Source of the DNA: Echinostoma caproni | Lineage: Eukaryota; Platyhelminthes; Trematoda; Plagiorchiida; Echinostomatidae | NCBI GenBank assembly: GCA_900618425.1 | Contig: UZAN01039701.1 | Location: 8,781-72,780, forward strand | Length of the DNA stretch: 64,000 bases | Direction of reading: 5' to 3' | Shown here: piece after piece, positions 37,401 to 48,168 of the stretch | Position numbering within the stretch: position 1 is the stretch's first letter | Layout: each line of letters begins with the position of its first letter | Translations under genes and position numbers: made by a program | Notes under the pieces: model-generated | Database searches by the model: none | Seen by the model: only the letters and a program-made list of their open reading frames with translations | Told to the model about the DNA's origin: nothing

Positions 37401-39949
37401 CCTATTTCCGGATTTTCTCAGGCCGCGGACCCTTCCTGAAAGTTTACTGTAGATTTGTAAATTCAATAAATAAAAATGAAAGTAAAAAGACATTTTGTTT
37501 CGATGTATTGTATGTTATTGAGTTATTCAAAGTGACATGCGCATTATAGAGATAAACACGTGGAAAGCAAGAATGATATTGTACAATCAGCCGACTGATT
37601 TGTAAAGGTGTAAAACTCATAATGTTTTATGATAGAATGATGAGAGTGATATCGGATAACAATTAAACGGTCTTGATTCATATTTAGTTATGATTCACAG
37701 AACCACAATTTGAGCCTTCTGAATATAAGTGGGTGATTCTTATTATCAAAATGTAGCTCGAAATGTGATAAAAATCTCTGAAGGTTTAAAATTTGACTAT
37801 TTTGCCACAGTGGTGGAAGTTGTATTGAAAGCAAACACCAGTCTAGGAAAATAGTTTTGATGGAATGGATAAAATTAATCGCTGAAAAATGAACTGAATT
37901 GTTACACTTATGATACGTAGCTTGCGCCGCTTCAAAAGTACTGCTGAAATCCCTTATGGAGCGCATTATCAGAAGACTTGTTCCAGGGTCAACTCGGTAA
38001 TGGTGACATGAGGTTCTCGTTCCCGCGAACCTTATAGAGTAAAAGATTATAAGAGCACAATAGCAGTTCCAGTAACTTCGAGTGAGACAACTAACGTGTC
38101 AATTTTAGGAGAGAATAATCGTGACTTTCATTAGAGACTCCACGAAATACCAGAATATTCCAAGCCTAATTGACGACTTAGGTAGGATGCCAATCGTGAT
38201 AGTGTTTTAGGTGCCATATAAAGAAAGAAAAATGTTGACAATTCATGAGAAATAAGCCGAGAATAAAGTCATTGTTTATATCCGTCTGGGAAGCATTACT
38301 CGAAACATGTTGTTGAATACGGAGAACACGACAAGTCTGGTTGATTTTACAATTCTTAGTCTGGCAACAGTTTCACTTTGTTCGCCCTGGACTTATGCGA
38401 AACGCAGCTATTCACTAATTCTTGGAATTGTGTCAAATTTGGCTCCATTGGTTGCATGTGTTTTTTGTTGTGCTGATGATATTTGTTATTCATTGGTGTC
38501 TAAAATTTAGGTGAAGTTACTTGCACAATTCATAATAATACAATATGATACAACTGTTGTGGCCTACAACTGACTGATTTGTGTTCATACATCCCTGTGG
38601 CTAAATTGATTGGTCCATCGATCGGTTGATCGATTGACGGACTGTTTGAATGCTGGCTTGACGGCATTCGCATGTAGTGCGACGTGTGAGCCGGAGTCGG
38701 CTTGCTTGCCTGCCTTCATACACGCTGATCGTTCCTGCTTGGTCCCCGGTTGTGAACCAGCTGCATATTTGCTGTTTACAATAAACGTACTGCTTAGTTC
38801 GTTGTGCTCATTTACCAACGCAGTAGCTTTTGATCTAATATAAAGTCAGACAGTAGTTTGGAACCCTAAAGCAAAGGAATCCTGTCAGTATTCCGGTCCG
38901 CGCTGGATTAATAAATATGGTGTGCCATGTAGCCGGCCGTTTGAAAATTAAAACGGGTTGATATTTTACGGGAGGATGACCAATCAGTTAGAAACAAGTA
39001 AACAAGTATAATGGAAGATCGCACTATATTCCTATCCTTAAAAGAGCAACAGAGCATCTCAGAGGATTACAAGCTTCCAATGCTGTTGGTTAAAGTTGTT
39101 TATAAAGTCATTAAAGCAGAATGCTACACCACAATGTTTTTTACTCGTTTAAGGACAGCGTGAGTCGATGACAGTTTAGTTCCATTGATGATCAATTAAT
39201 AACAAATACACGTCATCATGTATGCATACATGATTTACCGCAAACGAGGAACGAATAGAATGTTATGTTGAATTATTGCTTATATTTCACAATCCGGATA
39301 AACAAATTTACAGGGAACAAAAATGGAGCTCATTCAACGTGTACTCTTAAGCTTAGTAAAGGTTGGAATTTTCCGAAGAATGGCCACTAGTAGCGATATC
39401 TGAATTTAAAACTCTGTGTTTGGATAAAAATTGACATGTTGACATTAACTTTTGGAGCTGATAAAAGAACGTCAAATTTCATTGAGGTAACAGCCGTTAT
39501 CTCAGGTACACAAGAAGGAGAAAATAAAAACTGAGAGGAAATTTTCCAACTCTGCTGTCTTTCAAACAAATTATCTCCGTCTTCACAGGGACAGATTACG
39601 TAGGCGAAATTCTACTTCCAAAGAATATCAACGGATAATCCAAACTAATGTTTAACTCAGCCCATTCAAAGTTTCCAATTTTCATTTTAAACTTATATTA
39701 CGGGCATTAAAATAGAGCTTAAGCTTGTTTGAAGCACTTAGTATCGCAACAGAATTTATCATCGGAGTATATCCCGGCTGAAACATAGAATATACTCACT
39801 GGTCAAGAAACCCAGCAGGAAAGAAACGACTGTCCGCTGTTCTTTGGCGGTCGCTATAGAGGTTTCTACGGCGAATGAAAAGCAAAAGAATGTGCAGGGT
39901 ATTAAGGTCTTCTAGGGAGTAAATTCCACATTTAAGACAATAATCAGTG

Positions 39950-40030
39950 ACTGGTTAACGTCTCAACTCCTAACCGGAAAGTGATCAGTTTGAGTTCCGA
40001 CTCAGACGTTGCCATGCTGTTCAAAGGAGA
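39950..40030 (+). repeat. tRNA-like SINE head (weak)
   Basis: GTGACTGGTTAACG and, about 35 bases on, AGTTTGAGTTCCGA resemble A and B boxes of a Pol III promoter. No cloverleaf and no ribozyme follow. Confidence 0.35.
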
Positions 40031-40684
40031 ATAAAAGCTTCTAATGATCATGAACTTTGGTATTTGTTTTAAATTAGTGTCCTTTCCAATTTTGTTTAAT
40101 AAACCTTCATGTTCTTTACCAATGGTTCTCTTTATTCATCTCAAATACAGGTATTGATCCAACTCGTGCAACATGACTCTGAAAAGAGAAATATTTATCA
40201 GCTTCAAATATCATACCCATACATCGATAGCTACCGGTATTAAACATTTATTTCGAACTTCACTTTCCATTGTAGTTTTCTTAGCTCTCCTGTTTCGCGA
40301 TTTGAGTTGGCGCCACCTTGATTGTCATGATAAAAATTGCAATAGTTCGAAAGTTACTGTTTAAAATTAAAAACCATTTGGTGCAGAGAAGCACGGACGT
40401 TTATTCTTTCTAACCAATGAATCTTGTTCCATGAGGATGTTTATTATGCTCCATCCGAGTACTTTAAATAGCATATCTTTTTCTATACAATGCAAAGTAA
40501 TTATACAGGTAAATTATGATATATCATCAAAATTTATTCGAAAATATATGTGGCTACAATCTGCACCGGCAAAATCTCGCATCAAGAAGGAAGTAAAAAA
40601 GTATTTCATGGAACGTGAAATTTAACCTTCGAGCAATGACCTTGAGGTGTGCGGCATGTCGAATATTCATTTTGTGTTGTCACC

Positions 40685-41734
40685 ATGTCCAAACCGGATG
40701 ATATGTCCAAGAGTTTCCGATATACAAGTGAAGAAGAGAGGGAACGCATAAAAACAGCGTATGAACCCGGCGTTTCGGTTGCTGATCTGTGAACAGAAGC
40801 ACAATTTTCCGTATAGCTCACAGAATTTCTCCATTGAGACGTTCGTGTGGAGGAAGATAACCGACCACATCGAAGCAGGACAACAACTACATAAAGTTGC
40901 AGCTCAAATGAAATTGTAAGAAACCAATATCCAGTATAGTACGAGCAGATTTACCGGAATTTTCGTATACCATCGTCACGAAAACGACGACTAAACTCGA
41001 CCCACAGCTGAGATCAGCTGATGTGAAGCTACCACTGAACGCCAAACAAAGAAAGGCACGTATGAATTTTGCCAACGAATTCAAATCGCGCCGCCTGTCC
41101 TTTTGGCGTTCAGTTTATTTCACTGATGAATGTCTGGTGGTTGACGACACCAGGTGGAAAAAGTTAATCTGTGGACCTAGTTTTCCGAGGAAATCCATTC
41201 CTCCGCTGACCAAAAGCAAATATCCTTCTCGCCTAATGATCTGGGTGGGGATTAAATACGGAGTATCTTGTCGTTTGGCTCTTGTACATGGTACACTGGA
41301 CAGTGAAAAATTTGTCTCACTGATCATGGAAGTTTTCAGCGACTACCATTCTCGGAATGTCTTCGGTAAAGCCATACTCCTACAGGACAATGCACCATGT
41401 CGTGTATCATGTGAGGTATGTCACATAATCATTTAAACTGAAGCATATATTGCTTTTTTTCATGCTCAGACACGATCTGAAATGGTTACCTCAAAAATCG
41501 AATTCATTCAGTTTCCACCTAACAACCCGGATTTGAATGTGATCGAAAACTTTTTCTCTGTGTTGAAAACAGCTGAGTCACCTTCCTTGAGAGTGGTCGT
41601 TGGAGGCCAGGGTGCGGCATATACTGGAGGAAACTGACAAAAGTGATCCAATTTCCAAGTTGGTGGACTCCATGCCAAAAAGACCGACTCAAGTGCTCCA
41701 AAATAAAGGAGGACACAGGTTATTAAAAATATGA
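40685..41734 (+). pseudogene. Tc1-like transposase (DD34E) with a probable 54-bp intron
   Basis: It starts with MSKPDDMSKSFRYTSEEE at 40685, then shifts frame near 40785 into a helix-turn-helix-like segment (ITDHIEAGQQLHKVAAQM). A stop or frame change follows near 40918, and the frame then runs open from about 40922 through 41415. Catalytic residues: first Asp in FTDEC (41125-41127), second Asp in LQDNAPC (41386-41388), Glu in PDLNVIENFFSVLK (41545-41547). The two Asp are 87 codons apart. Between the second Asp and the Glu lies GTATGT...TTTTTTTCATGCTCAG (41416-41469, 54 nt) with an in-frame TAA. Removing it leaves exactly 34 residues, the DD34E spacing of Tc1. A late frameshift (41570-41640) precedes the conserved C terminus VDSMPKRPTQVLQNKGG, ending at 41734. 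Cut-and-paste transposase by family; the frameshifts suggest a dead copy. I could not find terminal inverted repeats. Confidence 0.85.
41416..41469 (+). other. Probable phase-0 intron inside Tc1-like transposase
   Basis: It begins GTATGT directly after a GAG codon and ends TTTTTTTCATGCTCAG. Excision restores the reading frame and gives the exact 34-residue spacing between the second catalytic Asp and the Glu. Small introns of this size are common in flatworm genes. Confidence 0.65.
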
Positions 41735-42381
41735 AACTCCTCAATCTGTGTAATTGATAGAAGTTCTTTTCACGAATAAATTTTTATTATTTCCCTCCAC
41801 AAACGTTCGGTTATCTTACAGTCAGCAACCATAGTCGAAATGGAAAAATTGTACTTTTCTAACGCCTTCGACCAAAAGAAGCAACCATGTAAGTTATTAC
41901 TATTATAAAAATTTTGCGAGTGACCCACGGTAATACCATGCAAATTCCCGTGCATTAGGGTCAAAACGTTTGGCAATGAGATAAATAGATTTGGGAAAAG
42001 TCATGATGTTGCACGAGTTCGGTTAATACCTGTAATTAACCTCCAGGTGTTTTTGCTAGTTCATCATTTGTTTACATTTTTCCGAGAATGCCTTATCGTG
42101 TTAGAAATGCAGCAATCTTAGTTGGATATATTTTGTGTCATACACTTCTTTATTTCCCCGTGCTGAACAATCAATACTGCTTGGATAGCTAAACAGGCCA
42201 AACGTTAACCGACGCAACAAAATATTCCCCGTTTTCATCAGTTTTCTCATGTTAATCTCGCTTCAACTACCAGTGGGTTGAAAGCGAGTTTTATTTCCTC
42301 CAAGTCCGCTACACGCACCCAGATTAGCTCGCTAAGGCCGAGTGCAGCTGGACCGCCGCGGACAGGCTGGCCTACTCACCA

Positions 42382-42400
42382 AGTCAGTCAGTCAGTCAGT
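42382..42400. repeat. (AGTC)n microsatellite
   Basis: Nearly five tandem AGTC units. Confidence 0.85.
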
Positions 42401-43404
42401 GGATACGAGTGCCCCGAATTGGCGACGGGCTAAATCCCAGCTGTCAATGTTGAAGCGATCGTGAACCAGCGCGATGATATATTGATGTCCCCATGGAATG
42501 TGCTAAATAAAACCATGCGAACCCACAAGCCATTCACATACAAACAAGCACGTGTACGCATATTGAACAGAAACTCATGACGCCGTTCAATCCGCTCAAC
42601 AAGGCGTTCACAACAAGCACATAACAATCATCAATTACATGCAAACCTGAACAGACACCTCCATCGAATAACAACCAGCAAGAGTTTCAATAAATCTCGC
42701 AACACGTGTATAACCGAAATCTACATGAATTCTATTGTAACTAAAATGCGTGACTTTTCAGGAACCAGCTTCAAATAATAATTCTGACTGTTAGCTGTTG
42801 GACTTTATTAAATTATTTCCATACCTTTCCTTACTAGCTCAGAAGTAAAGAGAATTTTGCAAAATCAAGTAAAAACTAGCTTGAATTGACCGTCCATCAA
42901 TTATTAAATCAAAATCATTCAAATTTCTGTTGTTTATTTGTCAATTGACGGGTCATAGAACTCTGTTGAGAAGACACGTGGATTTTTAATTCAAAATTAC
43001 CCAAATGATTTTCCTCTGAAACTGATTGGGGCATCTGCGACTGCAACAAGCTGTTAATGGGTGTTGGCCTCTAATACAAACTGATGAAGTCAGTTTCTTG
43101 TTTTATGAATGCAAACGGGGTATAACCAATGTGTATGTTCTTACTTTTTATGAAAGCATGATGATGATGATGAAAGCATGGGATTTGCTTCTTTAAATTT
43201 TGAATGGTGCAAGTTTTCTGTTTTCCTCGTCCTTTAATAAACTAAAACCAGGCAACTGGCTTTAACAAAGACATGAAACTGGAGTTTATTTTCATATATC
43301 ACGCAGCTCACATCTGTCCTAGTCTTTCTCGCACATCACCTTATTTGTGCTTTTTGGTGCCAATGGTGCGAACGATAGAACATCGGCAAATAAAAGTACA
43401 ACCT

Positions 43405-43490
43405 ATTTCGGATGGTGGCGGTAGTGTTTAGTTGCTTGAAATCACCAAAGTATTACCCTGGTGGTCGTGCGTTCGAAAACCCTAGCAACG
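43405..43490 (+). repeat. tRNA-like SINE head (weak)
   Basis: GTGTTTAGTTGCTTG and, about 40 bases later, GTGCGTTCGAAAACCC resemble Pol III A and B boxes. The sequence is too diverged for a cloverleaf. Confidence 0.4.
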
Positions 43491-45062
43491 CCTAACTCTC
43501 ACCCCGCATTTGTAGAAGAAAGACAACCTTTCAGTAACCTTTACTCTACACCAGAAAAAATATTTGTACATTTAACTACGCAATGAAGATGCCGCAAATA
43601 AAGAATAAAAGGTTTCTATTAAATGGGGCTAGGCCAACCAGATAGTTCATGTTCAGTGAGTTCGACGTAAGGTAGTTGTGTACGAACCTCAGTCGTTAAT
43701 TATAAATTATTGACATGTGTCTTTATCCCCAGGGGTTGTATACTTTATTTATTACTACAGCATCATCAATAATGCTTCTATTTAAACAACGGGTTACCAC
43801 CATTCGTGGACTACAAACAATGCTTTTTCGTACACTTTACATTAAAATATCCTTCAATGCTTGTTTCTGTGAGAACGAAAAACTACTTCACAATCTTGCT
43901 CTACTCCACCTTGGGGGAACGGGATGATTCAATTTCTAACAGCCAAGCTATTCAATACATAGTTTATTGTTAAAGTATATTTTAGGCGAGACTGAATGAT
44001 GTAGAGTAAATTGATGAATGAATTTGAAAATAAATTTTATTCAGAATTTTCTGTTCCATTACGAGGACAGGCAGCCTCATTCATTTTGGCTGATTTCGAA
44101 AACGTCAAAAACGAACAACCTTAAAACACGATCCACACACCGATAGGTTTCAATTAGCCCAAAATTGTTTACAGAAATTACCTTCGTGGATGAATTGAAT
44201 GAATTGTTTTTGTTGGTGTTGGAATATAATTCTTTCAGTGAAAACATATAAAGCTTATTTGTAGTATTCTTATTTTCTATTTGTAGTTGTATAATGTGTG
44301 ATTATATGTGCCTAAATTTTAGTTAAGATTGTATACTAGTCGCTACACCTGACAAAATACAATAATTCAGACAACATGCGAGGTGAAAATTTCACAAAAT
44401 ATAGTGCAAAAGAATTACATTTTCTACTCACATCCCTTTCCTTGTTCATTCGAATTTGAGTTAAACAAAGCACAGGGCAACTTCCGGGGAATTCTTTTCA
44501 ACGGAAAATACGAGCGGGTAGATCCCAGAAAGGGGAATGCTTGGACGGGTGGGAACAATAGGAGTATAAATCAGGATGATATGAATGAAAAGCGTCGGAT
44601 AGAGTTTTACTGGTGGGCATTGTTGAAGTTGATGTGACCATTAATAATTTTACGATTAACAATCAACTAAAGGCATTGATACACAACCGATTATCATCAA
44701 ACCACAAAGAATGGTCTTTTTAAAGTGACCAGGAAACCCCACTGGGAGACAACAGGGTAAAATTGTAAAACGTACTTTTGATTCAAAAAATAATTAAACT
44801 GGCCGTAAGGTTTAAAATTACCTCAGTTCCCGAATCCAGAGGCGTCTGAGTTTTCCTATAAAATTAAAAATTTATGTGAACGACCGACTGTTGCCAGTTA
44901 CATTCAGCGCTCAACAGAGGTCATCCTGGACAGTGAGTTACAGTCAGCAATAACAGCTTCTAAACATTTCATTCCAATGATTTTCGGCAATCGAAAAATG
45001 TTTCGATATTTGTGAGAAATCACACTGAACAAAAAAAACTGTTGTGTTGAGATAGCTGAGTA

Positions 45063-45142
45063 GGCTCGGTGGGATTAAAACCCACGCATGGACGCCGCCT
45101 CGCTTTTGTGCAGCGAACGCTCTACCAGCTGAGCTACGAGAC
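45063..45142 (-). tRNA. tRNA-like gene or tRNA pseudogene with enlarged anticodon loop
   Basis: Read on the minus strand it folds as a cloverleaf. The acceptor GGTCTCG pairs with CGAGCCT (one mismatch, one wobble). The D arm is GCTC-AGCTGGTA-GAGC, the anticodon stem TTCGC/GCGAG, and the T arm GTGGG-TTTTAAT-CCCAC. The A box (TAGCTCAGCTGG) is strong, but the T loop departs from TTCRANY. The anticodon loop is nine bases (TGCACAAAA) instead of seven and the variable region is 13 bases, so no anticodon can be assigned safely. It is probably a pseudogene or the head of a tRNA-derived repeat. A separate perfect B-box sequence GGTTCGAATCC lies at 45177 on the plus strand. Confidence 0.55.
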
Positions 45143-45767
45143 CACACCGATAGCACTGATCTTTACATATGCGTGGGTTCGAATCCAATCGAGGTTACTT
45201 AACTTTTCACAATCTCAACATAAGACTTCAATCTGCCAAACAATAATGTAAACAAAATAACTACTTAATTTATAACCTAGTGTATCACAGGCAAAAATGT
45301 CTCCAGTGGTTACTCTCTACTGAGCATCAAATTGAGAGCATTTTCCTGCTGACGGCCAATATTCACTGTCCCTGATCCGTAAAACAGTTCTTTGGCTTTG
45401 CGCTGGCCTTCTGTAAGGCTTTGAATAAATTAGTGGGTTTTTTCACCTTATGTATTTGTTATGTAGATAATTACAATTCAATTACGAGCAAATAATTGTT
45501 CTGTAAAATCTAGGCCAGGAATAATTTATGAAGATAGTTTACTGTGGGTACTCTCGTTAACATAGACTGCTTTGGTCACAATATCGGCACATGCGGTTTG
45601 CGTCCGTGGTTCTAAAAGGATCTCACTTCATCGGGATGAGTGTTTGGCAATCCTTGTTTTGGCAAACTGTTCACCAGGTTTCAGAAAATAAAACATCGTA
45701 CGGTGCAAAGCAGTGCTCCACTCAATAGGGAATCACCGCATTGCATTAGTTATCCATCTTGTATAAC
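45143..45767. other. Intergenic, no gene recognised
   Basis: Short spacer between the tRNA-like gene and the PLE-3 insertion. No coding motif. Confidence 0.4.
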
Positions 45768-45779
45768 AATACTGAATAT
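45768..45779 (+). repeat. Left copy of likely PLE-3 target-site duplication
   Basis: AATACTGAATAT, matched by AATACCGAATAT at 48157-48168 (one mismatch). The right copy abuts the right inverted repeat directly. The left copy is about 21 bases outside the left repeat. Confidence 0.5.
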
Positions 45780-45800
45780 CACGGAATATACCCATTGATC

Positions 45801-45894
45801 AAGAACACGGTGTAGGCAAACATGTTTTCGGTGAATTCCTTTTCAAGCCTTTACAATCATTTTTATATAAAACAATTTCAATGCATTCAAACAG
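45801..45894 (+). repeat. PLE-3 left terminal inverted repeat (94 bp)
   Basis: Reverse complement of 48063-48156 with roughly eight substitutions by eye. It starts AAGAACACGGTGTAGGC and ends TCAAACAG. Its sequence is unrelated to the PLE-2 repeats, but its position and orientation are the same. Confidence 0.88.
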
Positions 45895-45999
45895 AAAAAT
45901 GGATGAGTCATGTGTTTGGAAAGGAACCCAAGAGAACTCAAAATTTGTGCGCATTTTGGATCACATAACCAAAGTCGTTACGTCATGATGTTACGTCAT

Positions 46000-48040
46000 G
46001 GTCGTGCGAATAATCGATTTTCTCTTCCCCTGGCCAGGGGAGTATGAGAGGTTTGATCAATTTGCGTTTTGCGCACAGCTCAGGCTTTATGAGTCCGATG
46101 CTAATCGCCTCTGCGGTTGCTAACGTATTGCTCTCGATGAATGGGGTGAGACTCAATAGATGATTGTAAATGCTGAGTGCATGTCAACCAAGTGTCCCAT
46201 CTCTACCAGATGAGCAACGATCGAGCTTGACACAGCTCCACTCCCGCCCTGTGTGAGCCAGTGTGGATTGTGTTCTTTGATCTGTTGAGATAACTGCCTT
46301 GTCGTTCGACCTACGTAAGTCGCACCACAGATGCACTTGAATTGGTAGACGACAATAGATGAGTTCAACGTAGGCAGTTTTTCTTTGTTGTGGCATCGGA
46401 CGTTTGGTGACGTAGAGAACACATCTTAGCTGTGCGGCATCGAATGTAGATTTTACTGCTGAGGATAAAACTCTACCGACCCTCTCAGTGGCGGCATCAA
46501 CTTTGAATTGAATTTTTTTTAAAAAGTACTTTCTTCTCCGCTTTTGGCAATTTTGTTGGCTTATTCCGTTCAGTCCAATTACGGTCGATAAACCTCTCAG
46601 GTTAGCCATTTTCTAGTAAGGTTCTCTTCACTAGTTTAAGTTCATCCTTCAAAGTATCTTCTGAACAGATGCGCCTTGATCTCTGCAGTAGACTGTGTAT
46701 GAGGTTACTTTTTTGATAGAGTGGGGCGAAGCTATGAAAATTTGTGTACTGTCCACTACATGTTGCTTTGCGATATGTTTTTCTTTGGATAGAGCCGTCA
46801 GGGCGTCTAGTCAGATGAACATCCAAAAACGGAAGGCAATCGTTCTCCTCTGGTTCAGTTGTGAACTTAATTAACGAATGTGTTGTGTTAAATTCTGACT
46901 CAACTTGGGCAAGATTAGTGTTATTGTTAACCACACAAATTATGTCATCTACATAACGGTGATATTGTTCAAGAAAACTAGTAGCCGTAGATAAGGAAGT
47001 GGTTGCTAACTTGACCATGAAGATGTCGGCGAGAATAGGTCGAAGGTCGAATGCATAGCAACATCATTGACTTGGCGGCGTTATTAAACAAAAAATGTAC
47101 ATTTCGTGTGCATTTAAGTATTAGTTCTTTGAGAGTTGTAACAGAAATCTCCACGGATATCGTTTCTGTGTTTATAAATTCGCAAACGAAATCAACCGTT
47201 TCTAACAGGGGACCATTTGTAAAGAGAGAAACAACATCCAAAAGGAACATCAGTCGGTTGTTAATATTCACATTGTTGGTTATTTCAACAAACTGAAAAT
47301 TACCTCTAAGTGTACACTTGGCGACACGCTGTCGTATGGGTTCCAAAATTCTAACTAACCAACGGGCAGTTGCGTGCTGAGGTGAATTTGTCATAGAGAT
47401 AATGGGACGCATTGGTATGCCAGGTTTGTGTATTTTGGGTAGACTATATAGGCAAGGTACGGTAGAGCCAACGGGTTTGGNCAGGCAAACTTCGTTTGAT
47501 CGGATCGAAGTTGTAGCATTTCACTACGTAGTCGGCACGATCCATAACCACAATGCCAGTCCCTTTGTCAGGTTTGCTTAACAGGATTTCAGGGTTCCGT
47601 TGTAGGTCTTTTAGGGCGTTATTGTGCTTTTGCGTCAGAGGTTCTTTGTTATGAATTTGGTAACGTCGGTATTGATAACAAGCTGTAACCAGTGACGATT
47701 TAAAATGTGCTAGAGCCTCCGAAGAAATTGGTATGAGATCGGTTGTTTGCTCGACGAAGTATTCAAATGGCTTTTTCAAATCAATCTGACGTTCCTTACA
47801 ACAAGAACAAAAAATTGGGCCCAAGTGATAGTGCTTCAATCAGAACACGGCTTAACTGAATACTGGAAAAATTGTGTACGTACCGTTCATGATGGCTTGG
47901 GAAATATCCTTGTGTTTTGAGAGGGCTCAGCGTACAACATTTTCCCTTGCGATCTACGATGAACAATCAATTTCACGTATTCCAGAAATAAATCCCTGTG
48001 ATTTTCTCATAAAGATTGAACTGACTTTCGGTATTGTGAC
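46000..48040 (-). pseudogene. PLE-3: degenerate Penelope-like polyprotein (RT + GIY-YIG)
   Basis: Read right to left. N-terminal pieces in broken frames (HERYVHNFSS, EALSLGPIFCSC) lead into 47839-47444 with KPDKGTGIVVMDRADY. A deletion relative to PLE-2 follows: some 40-60 residues between that motif and LPKIHKPG are missing, near an N at 47481. At 47412-46978: MRPIISMTNS, FLLDVVSLFTNGPL. At 47018-46602: the catalytic YVDD, FLDVHLTRRPDGS and NFHSFAPL. At 46422-46153: GIY-YIG nuclease (YVGRTTRQLSQQIKEH), then SSSIVAHLVEMGH. The C-terminal ATAEAISIGLIKPELCA and LPWPG motifs lie near 46120-46035. The region equivalent to GVAMGSPLGP is scrambled across a frame change near 47000-47060. Several frameshifts make it inactive. 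It is flanked by inverted repeats and a likely target duplication. Confidence 0.9.
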
Positions 48041-48062
48041 ACATTTCTTTCGAGCGCATTGA

Positions 48063-48156
48063 CTGTTTGACGGTATTGAAATTGTTTTACATAAATGTGA
48101 TTGTAAAGGCTTGAAAAGGAATTCACCGAAAACATGTTCGCCTACACTGTGTTCTT
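48063..48156 (-). repeat. PLE-3 right terminal inverted repeat (94 bp)
   Basis: Reverse-complement partner of 45801-45894. On the minus strand it forms the 5' end of PLE-3, directly upstream of the first recognisable coding pieces. Confidence 0.88.
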
Positions 48157-48168
48157 AATACCGAATAT
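48157..48168 (+). repeat. Right copy of likely PLE-3 target-site duplication
   Basis: AATACCGAATAT, directly abutting the right inverted repeat and matching 45768-45779 with one mismatch. Confidence 0.5.

Larger units (their letters stand above)
35986..40684. other. Intergenic, no gene recognised
   Basis: It contains tRNA-like patches at 37318-37400 and 39950-40030 and a GC-richer stretch at 38600-38830 with an AATAAA at 38780-38785, possibly an LTR remnant. No domain was recognised in the short ORFs. Confidence 0.4.
41735..45062. other. Intergenic, no gene recognised
   Basis: AATAAA occurs at 41774 downstream of the transposase. A GC-rich patch lies at 42300-42430 next to an (AGTC)n tract, and a weak tRNA-like patch at 43405-43490. 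The 84-codon frame at 44383-44637 matches nothing I know. Confidence 0.4.
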
